A stretch of 64,000 nt of DNA from Hortaea werneckii (Eukaryota; Ascomycota; Dothideomycetes; Mycosphaerellales; Teratosphaeriaceae). Below the pieces are notes generated by a model that worked only from the letters and a program-made list of their open reading frames with translations, made no database searches and had not been told where the DNA came from. A program made the translations under genes and the position numbers. The stretch covers positions 868,001 through 932,000 of the forward strand of contig JBAOKB010000048.1 in the NCBI GenBank assembly GCA_037044905.1, written 5' to 3'. This document shows positions 23,548-34,960 of the stretch, in pieces; the first letter of the stretch is position 1; every line of letters starts with the position of its first letter.

Positions 23548-25363
23548 CTCGATCGATGAGAGCTCTCCAGCGAGTGTAGTAAAGATTGACTATGCAAGGG
23601 GTCCTTCCCCACGGCTGCAGGACAAGGTGAAGTTGAGCGAGCGAGCGATCCTCCAAACCCAGATGCCTGCACGGCAGTGCACTGTCCACGTCGTTTGGCA
23701 GCACACGACACACGTCCCAGCGAGGTAGACGTGCTCTAACGCTTTGGTGGTGCCCTGCCTCACCGGGTGTCGCACGCAAGCAGCAACGACTATGCCCGTC
23801 TTATGGATCAACTTCGTGATGCGGAGTCGAGACAGTCGCGTCGTCCCACACCGCAGGGCGACCGACATCAGCCTCGGCGCATCGGCAGCCATCATTCGGC
23901 GGTCGCATCTGAAAGCGACGATCACGAGACCCAGCGGTGCCGGCGGATCAAGCTCGGAGGCTCGGTACTGCGACTGCAGTGGCTGCTGTCGATGCAGACG
24001 GATGGAGCGGCGGTGCGCGGCAGCTGTCACTTCGGCGATGGGGTCCAGCACCGGCCAGGACCCTTATTTATTACGTGACCGTGCATTGCGATGGGGAGGT
24101 GGGAGAAGTGGAAGGCGAGCAGTTGAGCGCGCATCTCGCGCGACCTGGCGTGTGTGGTGTCCATGGACCCGGTCGCACTGCTTTACCCTGCCACGCGCTG
24201 TTGTGTGACGGGCTTGTGAGAACCACAATCTCGTGTGCTACGCCTCTCGTCCCGTACTGAGCAACAGACACATACATACAGCAGTACATACAATACAGGC
24301 CCTTGGCTGACCACGCGACAGCACAGATCGCTCTGGAGAAGAAGTTGGGGAAGGGCCAACGATGGCGGTTGGATGGCGTCGACCAGCCTTCCGCTGCGCA
24401 TTCCAATCTACCGACTTCTGCCGAGGTTAAGGTTGCGACTAGAAGAACGCTGTCGATAAGCTAGCGCGTGAGCTTTGGCTTAGCCGTGATTACCCGCCCA
24501 TCTGATTGGCCCACATGTCCTTATCTTCCTGCCATCCCAATCTGGCTTAGGCCTGGTCTCGTAGGGACCGTGAAGGCGTGAAGGCTCGCGGAGGAGCAGA
24601 TGGGATCGTGATATGGGAGGCACCATGAACGAATCCCGTTGAAGTTGTATCAACGATCAAGCCTCCAGGCTGGAAAAGGAGTCGAGAGTAGTTCGTAACT
24701 TTATCGGCGGCATCCATCATGGGCACACCTGGCTGCCATTGGCATTATTGCACCTTATCTCCCCCGTCCTCAAGCCCGCGCAGTCGCCTCGTAAACTCGG
24801 GCACGCGAGACCTTTCCTAGCCCGTTTAGTGCGCCGGTTGATAGGTGGGCCTAGCGAGGGTGCCCTCTCGAATGTTGAGCGGCCAGGTTCATCGCATGTC
24901 GCATGCGCCTCGAAGGGCCTAAATATTACACTGTCGCCGTTCTTGCTTACCATTGACGGTCCCTCTCTATCAACCTGCACGTCTGCTGCACGCCATTCCT
25001 TTGCTATCACTCTGACGGGAGCACTGCCGGCCCATTTGCAACACGTTCTGGCCCGTCCCAAGTCCTTATCTATACCTTGGGGAATTACCACCCAATTGGG
25101 ACGCTCCCGTTACCTGGAGATCCACGCCCTCCCCTGCCCTCCTCACCGATTGTACCAAGGCATTTGCAGACCGCCTCGAAGCCTTGGGAATTTCTACGAG
25201 TAGAAAGACGGCTTGAACGTTCGAACGATTGTGGTGGCTTTGTTGTGTTCGTCTCCGAGCACGCGTAGCAACTCCCCACGCTTTCAGACGGCTCAAGATC
25301 CTTCAGATCTTAGATGATCCGGCTCAGGATTTCCCAAGTGCCGAGTATAAGCACCGCATAACG
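23548..25363. promoter_or_regulatory. Large divergent intergenic region
   Basis: 1.8 kb between the divergent alcohol oxidase and FYVE genes. Several frames of 100-154 codons (for example 24739-25203) overlap on both strands but have no recognisable domain. The last 150 bp may be the FYVE 5' leader, since that frame is open from 25229. Confidence 0.4.
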
Positions 25364-26230
25364 ATGGCCACGATTTCGCAGCCGCCTCAAATGAACAATA
25401 CCACCTGCTACATGAACGTCCAGAGCGGCCCTTCGCCGCCGGAGGCGTACCTCTATGGGAACAAAGGCGTTTACGCATCGCCAAGCTCAACGACACCTCC
25501 GTCGACGAGCATTTCTCCCACGAATTACAATTCGTCGCACACCAATGTGCGTCAGCTGCGGCAGCCCCGCCAGCCCATGTACATCCCAGCGGCTCTTCGC
25601 CCAACCGACTCCGCCAAGCCGACCGATATCCCGAATCGTCCACGGGCGCCCGACACGCCACCTGCTAGCAAGCAGAGCAGCTTCGACAGCACCAAGACGT
25701 CGGGAAAGATGTCGACGGACAGCAGCAGCATTCTGCGGACGGACTCGTTGCTGGAGGACGACATGGAATCCCTGAGGCGAGGTCTCAGCCGAGCAGCCAG
25801 CGACGGGCTAGAGGAAGAGCCAGGAAGTGTAACAGGCATGCCGACCACCGCGCACTGGAAGCCAGACACCATGGCATCCGACTGTGCCGTCTGTCATCAA
25901 TCGTTCACGTGGTTCTTCCGCCGACACCACTGCCGACGCTGCGGTGACATCGTATGCGACAACCACATCACCAAGCGCGTACGACTTGATCAGAACGCGA
26001 GGCTACACCCTCAGGGAGCCGAAAGCAAGGCCTGCGACCCGTGCTGGCAGGAATGGATGGCCGTCATGCGACTCCGGCATTCTCGATCAAATAGCATCGC
26101 GGAATCGCAGAGTAGCTCGCAGGGCACGACCGTCCCCGCCCTGACCATCCCGAACCAATCCCGGAACGGCGAGGATGTCCGGATCGGCAGCATGGCACGC
26201 TCTGAGGGCATGGTCTGGAGCACTTTCTAA
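25364..26230 (+). CDS. FYVE zinc-finger protein
   Basis: Single exon, 288 residues from ATG 25364 (MATISQPPQM); the frame is open upstream but the next ATG at 25229 would add an unlikely leader. The first 165 residues are disordered, rich in Ser, Pro and Thr. A FYVE domain follows near residues 165-230, with all marks: WKPD (WxxD), the zinc pairs CAVC, CRRC, CDNH and CDPC, and the basic core RRHHCRRCG that binds phosphatidylinositol 3-phosphate. The C-terminal 60 residues are again Ser-rich. FYVE proteins act on endosomes and vacuoles. With no VHS or kinase domain, it is a small adaptor-like protein whose partner is unknown. Confidence 0.93.
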   Translation: MATISQPPQMNNTTCYMNVQSGPSPPEAYLYGNKGVYASPSSTTPPSTSISPTNYNSSHTNVRQLRQPRQPMYIPAALRPTDSAKPTDIPNRPRAPDTPPASKQSSFDSTKTSGKMSTDSSSILRTDSLLEDDMESLRRGLSRAASDGLEEEPGSVTGMPTTAHWKPDTMASDCAVCHQSFTWFFRRHHCRRCGDIVCDNHITKRVRLDQNARLHPQGAESKACDPCWQEWMAVMRLRHSRSNSIAESQSSSQGTTVPALTIPNQSRNGEDVRIGSMARSEGMVWSTF

Positions 26231-27105
26231 AGTGCCAGCCGCTTTTCTACACCCTATGGCCCATTGGTGGCCTATTATTATTTTTGATCCCACTGTCTTT
26301 TAGGACAGATGACGCGTCGGGCATTTTTATCTTGACGGCTTTACGATCTTAGCATGGAGTTCCACGGGCCTGGTATAACCTGGGAAAGAGGAGGACGGGA
26401 GGGAAGGAATCTGCCTGCTGCGTTTTAGCGCTTTTTTTTTTTTTCACTTCTTTCTGTCGTGGATCCCTTGAACGACAATACCCTATTTTCTGCTTATTAG
26501 CGTTCAAGCGATCTGTTGTGATACCCAGGCAGAGTACGCACATAGATCAGATCATCCTCACAATGACTTTGGTGTGCTTCTGCGGCGTTTCGGGCGAGAA
26601 GGAATACTTAGATTAACTGTATAGATATGCTGCACATCACGCTTTCGCGGCCATTATAACCATTTCAAAAGAAGAAACGACTTCTCCGGTTTCTTTTAAG
26701 TATCTCAGCAATCCCAAAGCCGTTGGAAACGACATTGATGGGATAGATCGCGTGCGAGAGGGGGAGTGATTAATTGATTGGTCGATGGTTTGTCCCGGTC
26801 CTGTCAGCCCTGGCCCGGAGGACCGCTGTACGAATTGGCTGCCTGATAGTTGCCTTACATTTCGTTAGCACGACCCGACTAGCAGCAGGCGCCAACCTGA
26901 CTATTGTTTCAACGCTCTTCTTCTTTGCCTGTGCCGTCTCTTCATCTCCGCCATGTTTGCCTGTCGAAGCGTAGTCTCAGCGCCAGTCTCAGCGCCGTCC
27001 GTCCATAAAGGAGGCTCTTGTCTTCCGTAGGTCAAGTACTGCAACTCTCCTCTACTCCCTCAGCTTTCTCTCATCTCCTAGAATCTTCCTCCTGCAAAAG
27101 CCATC
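26231..27105. other. Intergenic region, 3' flank of FYVE gene and DUF4246 promoter
   Basis: These 875 bp contain a T-run at 26431-26443 and a CT-rich leader at about 27030-27090 just before the next start codon. No gene seen. Confidence 0.4.
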
Positions 27106-29084
27106 ATGACAGGCAGAGGTAGACAGCCGAAGCGGACTGGGCCCCCTCCCGACCTGGACAAATCCATCACCAAGGACTCTGGGGCGAGTTATAGAGTACT
27201 AGGCTACCAATTGCCTCTGAACGCCGCCACAGAGTTGGATTTCACCAAGCATAATCAGTTCTTCCCATTCGAGAAGTACCCTAGCGCGAACCCACTACGC
27301 TGGCATGGCACGCCTGCTACTCTCCGTGAGCGCGATATGATCGCTGTGCTCGACAAACTCACCGACAAGCCCGATTGGGAACGCAAGGTCTACGACGACG
27401 GCATCTTAGCGAAATGGCGCGAGGAATGCCTGCGTATAGCTGGACAAGGTGAAGGGTTCTCTAACGCCATGTTTGATCATGTAGGTCAATCATGGTTTTC
27501 GCGCGGGGATCAAGAACGACCCATCCACGGTCGTGTGACTGATTGGGATTTTTGCAGTGTGCCGCCGAGCTTAGAGATTATGCGAGTATCTCCAAGACGC
27601 ATGGATTTGTGCCGGCGATCGACGCGACAGCTACGGTCTATAAATCTGACACCCTCATTCCTGAAGCCGTCAAGGACGCTTTGCGTCTGGCTGCCAAACC
27701 TCTTGAAGACGTGAATGATCCGGACTGGCATCCTGGCTCCAACGGCACTGTACTGGACTTGGTACATCCTTCGTTCTTTCCTCTTCTTTACGGACGGAGC
27801 CGTATGCTGCTAGGCGAAACGGTGCCTTTGAAACGTTGCGTCGAATACACCGGCAAAGGAGAGGTCGTACCCCAGCCTTCAGAGGCTGAGGTTGAGTTCG
27901 CAGAGTACGATAAGCCGCCTCCGTCGCCCGGACGTCGGGAGGCGATGCATCCTGAAGCCGCTTACTCGTCTCGTTTCCAGTGGCTGCCATGCGAAGTAGC
28001 GTTCCGCGGCACAGACAGTGCTGAAATCGTCAGCTACATAAACAACTTACACCCTGCCAAGCACTCGGCCTTGTATGATGTGCTCGGACAGCTCATAAGC
28101 AAAGTCGTCCCGATGTGGGACAAATGTTTGAGGTCTACAGAGAGCTATGGCGTACCCGAGAGAATAGATGGAGCTAAGGCTAAGTATACCCAGCCCGAGC
28201 CACCCAGAGAAGAGATGGATCGCCTGGTTGCCGAGCCGACGGACCCTCGCAATAAAGGCCTCAAGGAGCACTTCAGGCGAATCATTGCAGAGGATGATTG
28301 GGTCCATGCTCGTCGCGTCCTAATCCAACCAGAGCCAAACAAGTACGACCATCGTCCGTTCCGACGAGGCGCAGGGCCGATCGATCTGCGCGAGGAATTC
28401 CGTCAGAAGGGATTGCAGGTCATAGTCAAGCTGGCCAACATTCATCTCACGCCCGACAAGCCCACTTACGACGGCGGATCATGGCACATCGAGGGCTCGC
28501 TGAACGAGCACATCTGCGCCTCGGCCCTCTACTACTACGACAGCGAGAACATCACCGACAGCCATCTCTCCTTCCGCGAAGCGATGGACACCGAGGGCGT
28601 CGACCGCAAGCACTACGATCAGGATGATTGGACGCATTTGGAAACACTGTACGGGATCGAGAACGGTGAGCCGGGGATTCAGGAACTAGGTCGGGTCGAA
28701 ACGAAAGAGGGTCGGGTCCTCGCTTTCCCTAACGTCCTCCAGCACCGCGTCGAGCCTTTCCGTCTGGCCGATCCTTCCCGACCTGGCCATCGGAAGATCG
28801 TGGCTCTCTTCCTTGTCGACCCCTATGTCCGCATCCCGTCGACGATCAATGTCCCGCCGCAGCGGAAAGATTGGTGGAAAGAATCTGCTTTGGCGTCGGA
28901 GTCTCGCTTTAGTGACTTACCTCCTGAGCTCGTTGAGAATGTGGTGAAGAATGTGAAGGATTTCCCTATCGACCTAGAGGAGGCCAAGCAGTTGCGGCTG
29001 GAGCTGATGGAGGAGAGGAAAGTGTTTGTGGCGGCTGCGGATGCGAAGTTGCGGGAGGATACGTTTAGCTTTTGCGAGCATTGA
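27106..29084 (+). CDS. DUF4246-domain protein
   Basis: Exons 27106-27480 and 27558-29084; the 77-nt intron has GTAGGT, a TGACTGAT branch site and TTTGCAG. The joint reads FDHCAAELRDYA. 633 residues. The sequence matches the fungal DUF4246 family throughout: CVEYTGKGEVVPQP, FQWLPCEVAF, YDGGSWHIEGSLNEHICA, and LQHRVEPFRL with GHRKIVALFLVDP. The pairing of HIE (His435, Glu437) with a later His521 and an Arg about 15 residues on looks like a non-heme iron/2-oxoglutarate oxygenase centre; this is my inference from motif spacing. Function in fungi is not established as far as I know. Acidic and helical C-terminus. Confidence 0.9.
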
Positions 29085-29786
29085 ACGGTGTGGCTTTTGA
29101 AGGTTAGGGCGGTCGCATGTCTATAAGCCTGGCTGTCGAGGTGGAGCAGGAATATACTACCTAGGTAGATATGTACTATGTACAGACGGTATTCGAAGCC
29201 CGTGCGCTGCAGCCGCCCAGCTTCGTCCACTCCACCAATCAAACGTCTTCCTTTCCAACCTCAAGCCAGCTCAAGCGCTGTACCATCATTCCAATCTACG
29301 GATCACTTTTCATCTGATGCCTTCTGGACCAACCGCGAGACACACGTAAACGCTCCAGATGATATTGGTGTGAACCGTAAGGGTGGACCTGGGATCCAAC
29401 CACTGCGCGGTCTCAAGATAGGTCCCACAGGTGAGTAAGCTGACGCGGGCGAAGCGCCCGAACTTAAACATCCTCGCGAGCAAAGAGACATTCGATCCTT
29501 TTGGTTAAGCTGCGTATATGGCACACGGAGGAGGCTTGCAGATAGTCACATCCTGCTTGCGCGGCTACGCAGAGTTTGGTGGTCTTCGTGCACCGGCCGA
29601 AGAACAGAGCTTGAGGGATGATATAGGACGTACGGGCTCGACTCAAGGAGGTTTCTGCGGTCTTTTCACTTGTTGGCCTTGTAAGCTTGCAGTCCTGGGT
29701 TTCGCAACGTCTTCTATACTTTTTCACATCTCCTTTCCCAATTCCATTTCGCACACTCCTTTCGAACAAAACTTTCCCTCCTTCCA
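29085..29786. other. Intergenic region with a 12-bp palindrome
   Basis: These 702 bp contain CTACCTAGGTAG at 29157-29168 and a T/C-rich stretch near 29720-29785 before the next start codon. The frame 29518-29859 crosses it but is not protein-like upstream of 29787. Confidence 0.4.
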
Positions 29787-30714
29787 ATGGCGCAGGCACT
29801 ACGCATGCCCATTCTGGCTTCCGCCGCTCTTTCCATCTGTCTCAGCCTTGCAATCATAGGCTGTGCGGGACGTTCTCTAAGTATATTCGACAGTCAACAA
29901 GCGAGCAATGCCTGGCTCCTACCGATCTGGCCTAACCACTTCGATACGAGGGAATTGCCCGCCTTGATCGGTACATCAGCAGCGGTGGTGATCCTAAACT
30001 TCGTACTCATCGCAGCGCTCTTCATGCAAAAAGTAAGTCTCGCCTACTCGATCCCCATAGCTCCATATCCTGCAAGCTAAGACGTTCTCCCTCGCGTTAT
30101 CAGCTACCAACCGCCCTCCTTCTCTTCATCTCCTCATCGCTCAGCACAATCTGTGCATTGGTCGCTATAGCCTTTCCAGCCACACTGAATGCCCACGCTC
30201 CGAGACGCGATACGTTACGATCCTGGACATGCCGATGGAGCAACACGCTCATCACGCAAGGCTCAGGTCCGCCGGCACAATTTGATACTATTTGCAGGGA
30301 AACTGTACGTATAACCCTCCCAGTATCATTAAGTTCTCTTGATCTATTCATACACTTCGAAGATCTGCAAAAGGAAAAGAACAAAAAGGAAGAAAAAAAA
30401 TACGACGCAAGAAAGAAGAACCAAAACATAGCTAACCAAAACCAACCCTTACCACCTCGAAACAGCGCTTCGCCTTCTACACCACCATCCCCCTCTTCCT
30501 CCTCCAACTCCTCCTCCTGCTCCTCGCAATCTTCTCCCGAAAACATGGATACGATCCGACTAAAACCCTACGTTCCGCCGATATAGAGGAGAAGGGACAG
30601 AGTCAGCATGAACTGCATGCAGTACGCCAGGTCAGTCTAGGGTCGATGAGTGAGGGGAGTCCTGGGAGTGTGCAGCGTGTGCAGATGGGTGGGAAGGGGA
30701 TTGGAGTCGCGTAG
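29787..30714 (+). CDS. Four-helix membrane protein of unknown function
   Basis: Exons 29787-30032, 30104-30304 and 30466-30714, with introns GTAAGT..TATCAG (71 nt) and GTACGT..AACAG (161 nt, branch GCTAACC). 231 residues. Four hydrophobic segments are visible: residues about 6-28, 58-80, 83-106 and 150-172 (LFLLQLLLLLLAIF). The loop between helices 3 and 4 is Cys-containing (CRWSN, TICRET). The C-terminal 55 residues are polar. The topology is MARVEL- or SUR7-like in outline, but I recognise no family motif. A second four-helix protein is the next gene on the same strand. Confidence 0.8.
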
Positions 30715-32048
30715 GTGTGGTGATTGACGCCCCCTTTTCCCGTCTGGAATAGAAGGGTCATGTGATGGTACGAGGGGGTTTGGGGGAGAAGAGGATGGGG
30801 ATGGGCAAGGGGTTGTCTTTGGCGTGTATGTTCATGAGAAGTTCTTCATGAAAAGGGGGAGGAGGTTTGGGTTAAATTGCTCGGAGAAGATGGTTGAAAA
30901 AGACCGGCCGCGATGAAGAGGCGGGCGAGGAGCATTTTCGGAGGCATGGTGAAATCATTTCATTCATTGAAGTTTGTGAAACCAATTAAGAAACAATGCC
31001 TGGAGCAACCCATTGAGACTACGAAAGATGGTCTGTAGCCGCGTGCATTCTTGAGACGAGTTGACATTCTCGCGCATGGAAGGATGATGGCGGGCGTTGC
31101 CCATTCGTCACCTTCCCTTGTGAGGTCTTACGATCAGGGACTGTGGATGGTGAGCCAGAAGCCTTGGCATATAGAGCGCCATGGCTATTCAAGTGTCGAG
31201 TTCATCCATGCATGCGTAGGTCTGGGGCCGTGAGATGGATGGAGAGTCGGTGCAGCGTGAGCATGACGACAGTAATATGATATCCTGGGGTACTGTATGG
31301 GCCTTAATCTAAGAATAGCGCATGTCAAGGTCAAGCTTCGGACCAAGCCTTCCGAACCGGTGCAGACAGCTGCCCAGGTGCTTGCTGCACAATTGCGATG
31401 ATCGCATGCGTTCACATCTTTGAACCATGCCTGCCCTGTCTTCTCATCTCGGCCACAGACACATTTCAAACCATTCTAATATTTGTTGCCGCAATCGCGA
31501 ACATCTTGACTACTTGAGGAGTGGTACACATGAATCGCGAAAATTGCGCTCTCTTGACCGAAGGCCATGCGAACAAGGTTTCGATAGCCCAAAGTAATGC
31601 CAAGTGCGCCAGCGGCGATCTCTCGTGTTCGTCTGCTTACCTACCTTTGGTAGTACCGCGGCAGCAATGCATCTTCTGCAGTACTTTGCAAAAGGTACGC
31701 TATAGGCCCCTTCCTTCTCGTCGGGTCGTGAAAAGGGTCGATGCTATTCTGTGTCCTTTAAGGACTCTGACCGAGCCCAACTCTCCTTCCCGGTAGAGCA
31801 ATATCAACACTCTCAAACTGGCTTGCGCGCACCCCCGAACGACCGCGCAACGAAAGCTGGAAGGAAGTCCGCCGCTTCGCTGAAAGAGAATCACTACACG
31901 CCTTCGAGGATCTGTAGAGGCGGCGCAACATAGCATTGAAGGGAGATAAGATATAGCGCGGTTGGACGGGCAGCTGGCAGCTCAAGGATTCGGCATTGGG
32001 TGGCTCGAGTCGGGACATAAGGCTTTGAAAGTCACAAAGCCCAGCAAT
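30715..32048. other. Intergenic region
   Basis: These 1.3 kb lie between two tandem membrane-protein genes. A G-rich stretch (about 30750-30880) follows the upstream gene. Frames are short and unlike proteins. Confidence 0.4.
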
Positions 32049-33047
32049 ATGCCCATGCGCCTACGTCGACAAAGTTACAGAAACCTCGACGGCGTGAACG
32101 CCGAGAAGAATGCGGTAGGGTGGTATTGGAGGGCTGTCGCCCTTGGATCATCGATAATAATACTAGGAGGGTACCTGATACTGCCAGTCACATTCCACCA
32201 TGACGACGGGTTGAGAGTGTCGAAGTCTGCGCTAGGCATCTTCGCAGTGGCGCTTCTAACGGCGGGTCTCTCCTTCACCGTCTTGTTATGCTTCGCGGTG
32301 CGGAACCCTGTATTCCAGGCAGAAGCGGTATTCCTTCCCTGCCTGATTTCCTGCGCCATTGGCCTCCTCACCATCTTTTACGACTTCCTTATCAGCTCCA
32401 AGTTCTATTGGAATACTCCGGCATTGCTGTCAACTGTCGCCGCTGCGATAACTACCATCGCATATAGTGCCCTACTCATCTTCTCGCACCGCCGCATTGG
32501 CGTGAGCCGCCGCGTCCAACGAGCCCCGAGTATGCCCAGCATCAGCATGCCAGCGCGCGCTTCGAGCATGAGCAGCTCGGGCGGAGCTTGGCAGGTCCCA
32601 ACGTACCACGAAAATTACATTCGAAATATGCACCCTACGTCTCTCCACACACCGCAACCTATGGGCTACGACCCGGATTCGATCACGGAGGAGGAGATGC
32701 AGCGCCAGCAGATGCTCATGCTCTTACTCCAAAAAGAGCAACCTGCCACTCCAGATCCATCACAGAGTACTTTCCGGATCGACTGGCAAGGTCGAGACGA
32801 AGATGACGCGCCCCCAAACGGATACTACGCGCCGCAGACGCCACTACCACAAACGGCTTATCAGCCTCAGCCAGGCATGTCGATGCAGTGGACTGGCGAG
32901 CTCAGGCCGTGGGACGGCGTCTGGAGGGGTCCTCCACCTTCTACTGCGGTGAGAGGCCGGACATCCTCTCAGGGCGCGCAGTGGGACCGCGCTACGAGCT
33001 GGGAGCGCAGGGAAGAGCGACGGCGAGAGATCGAGATGGGTAGATGA
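32049..33047 (+). CDS. Four-helix membrane protein with a long polar tail
   Basis: Start ATG 32049 (MPMRLRRQSY, 332 residues); the frame is open to 31962 but the upstream part is unlike the rest. Four hydrophobic helices lie at about residues 25-50, 62-86, 95-118 and 126-147. The C-terminal half is cytosolic-looking: Ser/Met-rich (MPSISMPARASSMSSS), a Gln/Glu patch (EEEMQRQQMLMLLLQKEQ) and a Trp/Pro-rich part (QWTGELRPWDGVWRGPPP). The end is strongly charged (WERREERRREIEMGR). I know no family. One exon, intact frame. Confidence 0.8.
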   Translation: MPMRLRRQSYRNLDGVNAEKNAVGWYWRAVALGSSIIILGGYLILPVTFHHDDGLRVSKSALGIFAVALLTAGLSFTVLLCFAVRNPVFQAEAVFLPCLISCAIGLLTIFYDFLISSKFYWNTPALLSTVAAAITTIAYSALLIFSHRRIGVSRRVQRAPSMPSISMPARASSMSSSGGAWQVPTYHENYIRNMHPTSLHTPQPMGYDPDSITEEEMQRQQMLMLLLQKEQPATPDPSQSTFRIDWQGRDEDDAPPNGYYAPQTPLPQTAYQPQPGMSMQWTGELRPWDGVWRGPPPSTAVRGRTSSQGAQWDRATSWERREERRREIEMGR

Positions 33048-33671
33048 TTGTTTTTTGTTCTTTGCCAGCAGCGACTTATGTGTTTTGTCAAGTCTTTTTA
33101 GCGAGTTATACCCGAACTTGTAACATTCTTGGTGATGTTTCTAATGGACACCAAGCGCGACCACTTAATGACATTTTTTTGTTCCTCTTTGCAAATGTGT
33201 TGTACAGCCAGCACAGCACATGGGCCACAATTCTAAAACCCGTCAACACTGCTTTCCCCTCTCTAGTTACGTACATCTATGGCATCTATGGAGAACTACG
33301 ATCCGCATGTCCCCAGGATCTGGCTCCGCGGTAACCGACTTTGGCTCAGGCTAGCGTATCACATTTACAACGCAACCGCGACTAAAACGGGTTCGACGGC
33401 GGCCTTTCTATGACATGTGGCAAGCCCGTCACACCGTAACAAAAGTACTTTCTTGCCCAATAATGACATATGGTCTGGGTGAAAGACCTTCCTACTTGTC
33501 TCTTAGTGCTGGGGGATCTGAGATCGCTACTTAAATCTTAAGATACGTACCTGCGTGGACGATCTACCATCTGCCGACTCATCCACACTTCACTTACCAC
33601 TTTTCTACCAGCCACGTCCTTGAATCGTGGTTCTCACTTGGGAAAGAAACATCGAACGCTCGCCACTCAAT
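33048..33671. other. Intergenic region, promoter of the small secreted protein
   Basis: No gene seen in these 624 bp. The 120 bp before the next ATG are rich in C/T (CACTTCACTTACCACTTTTC), as in fungal leaders. Confidence 0.4.
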
Positions 33672-34131
33672 ATGAAGCTCCTATCCATCGCTATCGCCAC
33701 CACAGCGGCGTTCTCCACTTACGCCTCCGCCGGCAGTTGTTCAGGAGGTAAATCAACCCCGACTTTCCACCTCGAACCTCCCCAACTCTCTTAAGAAAAC
33801 AAAACCCCCCTTCCCCGGCTAATACATCTCTCCAGGCGTCTCCGTCTGCTGCGGCTCCGCCTCCGTCGGCTGCAGCGGCGACATCTGCAAGGCCTGCTGC
33901 GGCAACACCTGCGGCTGCTTTTACAAGAAGGGCTCGAAGTGCAGTTCCGACTCCAGCGAGGTGCCCTGCGTCAACGTCAACCAGCCTGACTTTGCCGTCA
34001 CTAACGGCGAGTGTGTTGCGCCGGACTCTGATGATGCCTCTTCAGCCGGGTCGTCTAGCTCTGCTTCCTCGTCAGGTGGGCTTTCGGGGATTCAGAATCT
34101 TTTGAATCGCCTCTTTGGTGGTGGGCTGTAA
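33672..34131 (+). CDS. Small secreted cysteine-rich protein
   Basis: Start ATG 33672. Exon 1 is 33672-33747, the intron 33748-33835 has GTAAAT, a GCTAATAC branch site and TCCAG, and exon 2 ends at TAA 34129-34131. 123 residues. The N-terminus MKLLSIAIATTAAFSTYASA is a clear signal peptide, with cleavage likely before or after Gly21. The mature part has 12 cysteines within about 65 residues, including pairs VCCG and ACCG and the spacing CGNTCGCFYK, so six disulfides are possible. The tail is low-complexity Ser, ending NLLNRLFGGGL; it is not hydrophobic enough for a clear GPI signal. Such proteins are candidate apoplastic effectors or surface proteins, but no homolog is known to me. Each exon is too short to stand out alone. 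Confidence 0.85.
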
Positions 34132-34258
34132 TGATATCTTTTAATGATCACGACAAATGAAAGGTCGAAGGTCTTTGCATCTTGCTTCCTCTTCCCCATG
34201 CAATGGTAGCAAATTCCCAACGAAGATGGAAGCCCTCCAAAAACCCTATCCTGCCCAT

Positions 34259-34960
34259 CTATCCATGCACACACTCTTCGAAGTACTCCTCAAGCAACGT
34301 CTGTCTCGCGACCTTCACCCCCCGTTCACTCGCCTGGCGAGCAAGCTTCAGCACCGCAACCTTCACACTCACAACCCACGACCTGACCTCAGCCAACTGG
34401 GGTTCGATCGCCGCGAGCGCCTCCCTCGCCTCCTGCTTCAGCTCCTCATCCACGGCACGCGTTTCCATCTTCCGCTGCAGTTTCTCCGTCATAGCCACCA
34501 CGGACGCCCAAAACTGAAACTCTTCCCCTTGCTCGATTGTCCGGAGGACTTGGTAGCTCCGCAGCAGAGCTTGGAGCGCGGTGAGGACGGCGCGTTCGAT
34601 GCCTTCGAGGGCTACGGCCTCGCGGCGGAGTTCGTGCTCGGTGGCGCTCATCGCGCGTTTGAACCGCCAGGTCGACGTTTCGGCTCCGATCGTTGGGTGG
34701 AGTCTTAGCTGTCCCGCTAGCATCCTCCGCAGTGAGCGCTCCTGGAAGTGCAGTTTGTGTTTGTTTAGCGTTCTGATGCGGGAGTTGTGGGTCTGGAGGA
34801 TGCTTTGCAGACTTGTGAGGTCGGCGAGGGTGGAGCTGTGGTCGTTGATTCGGGAGTTGGTTTGTGGTCTGGTTTGGACTCGCTTGAGGTGGATGCGGAA
34901 GGCTTTCAGGGTTTTTCGTAGCTTTTTGCCTGTTCTTGCTAGGAGGTTTGATTCGTCCAT
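34259..34960 (-). CDS. Coiled-coil protein of unknown function
   Basis: ATG 34960 gives 233 residues (MDESNLLART); the frame stays open upstream to 35383 but that part is compositionally different. The protein is almost wholly helical and charged, rich in Arg, Leu, Glu and Ala, with long heptad-like stretches (LRREAVALEGIERAVLTAL and KQEAREALAAIEPQLAEV). It ends YFEECVHG. No signal peptide or membrane helix. No family recognised. The 3' end lies 127 bp from the secreted-protein gene, convergently. Confidence 0.7.
   Translation of the reverse strand: MDESNLLARTGKKLRKTLKAFRIHLKRVQTRPQTNSRINDHSSTLADLTSLQSILQTHNSRIRTLNKHKLHFQERSLRRMLAGQLRLHPTIGAETSTWRFKRAMSATEHELRREAVALEGIERAVLTALQALLRSYQVLRTIEQGEEFQFWASVVAMTEKLQRKMETRAVDEELKQEAREALAAIEPQLAEVRSWVVSVKVAVLKLARQASERGVKVARQTLLEEYFEECVHG

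Noticed and set aside
24739..25203. 154-residue frame between alcohol oxidase and FYVE genes
   Set aside because: Mixed composition without any motif, with overlapping frames on the other strand; looks like chance in GC-rich DNA.
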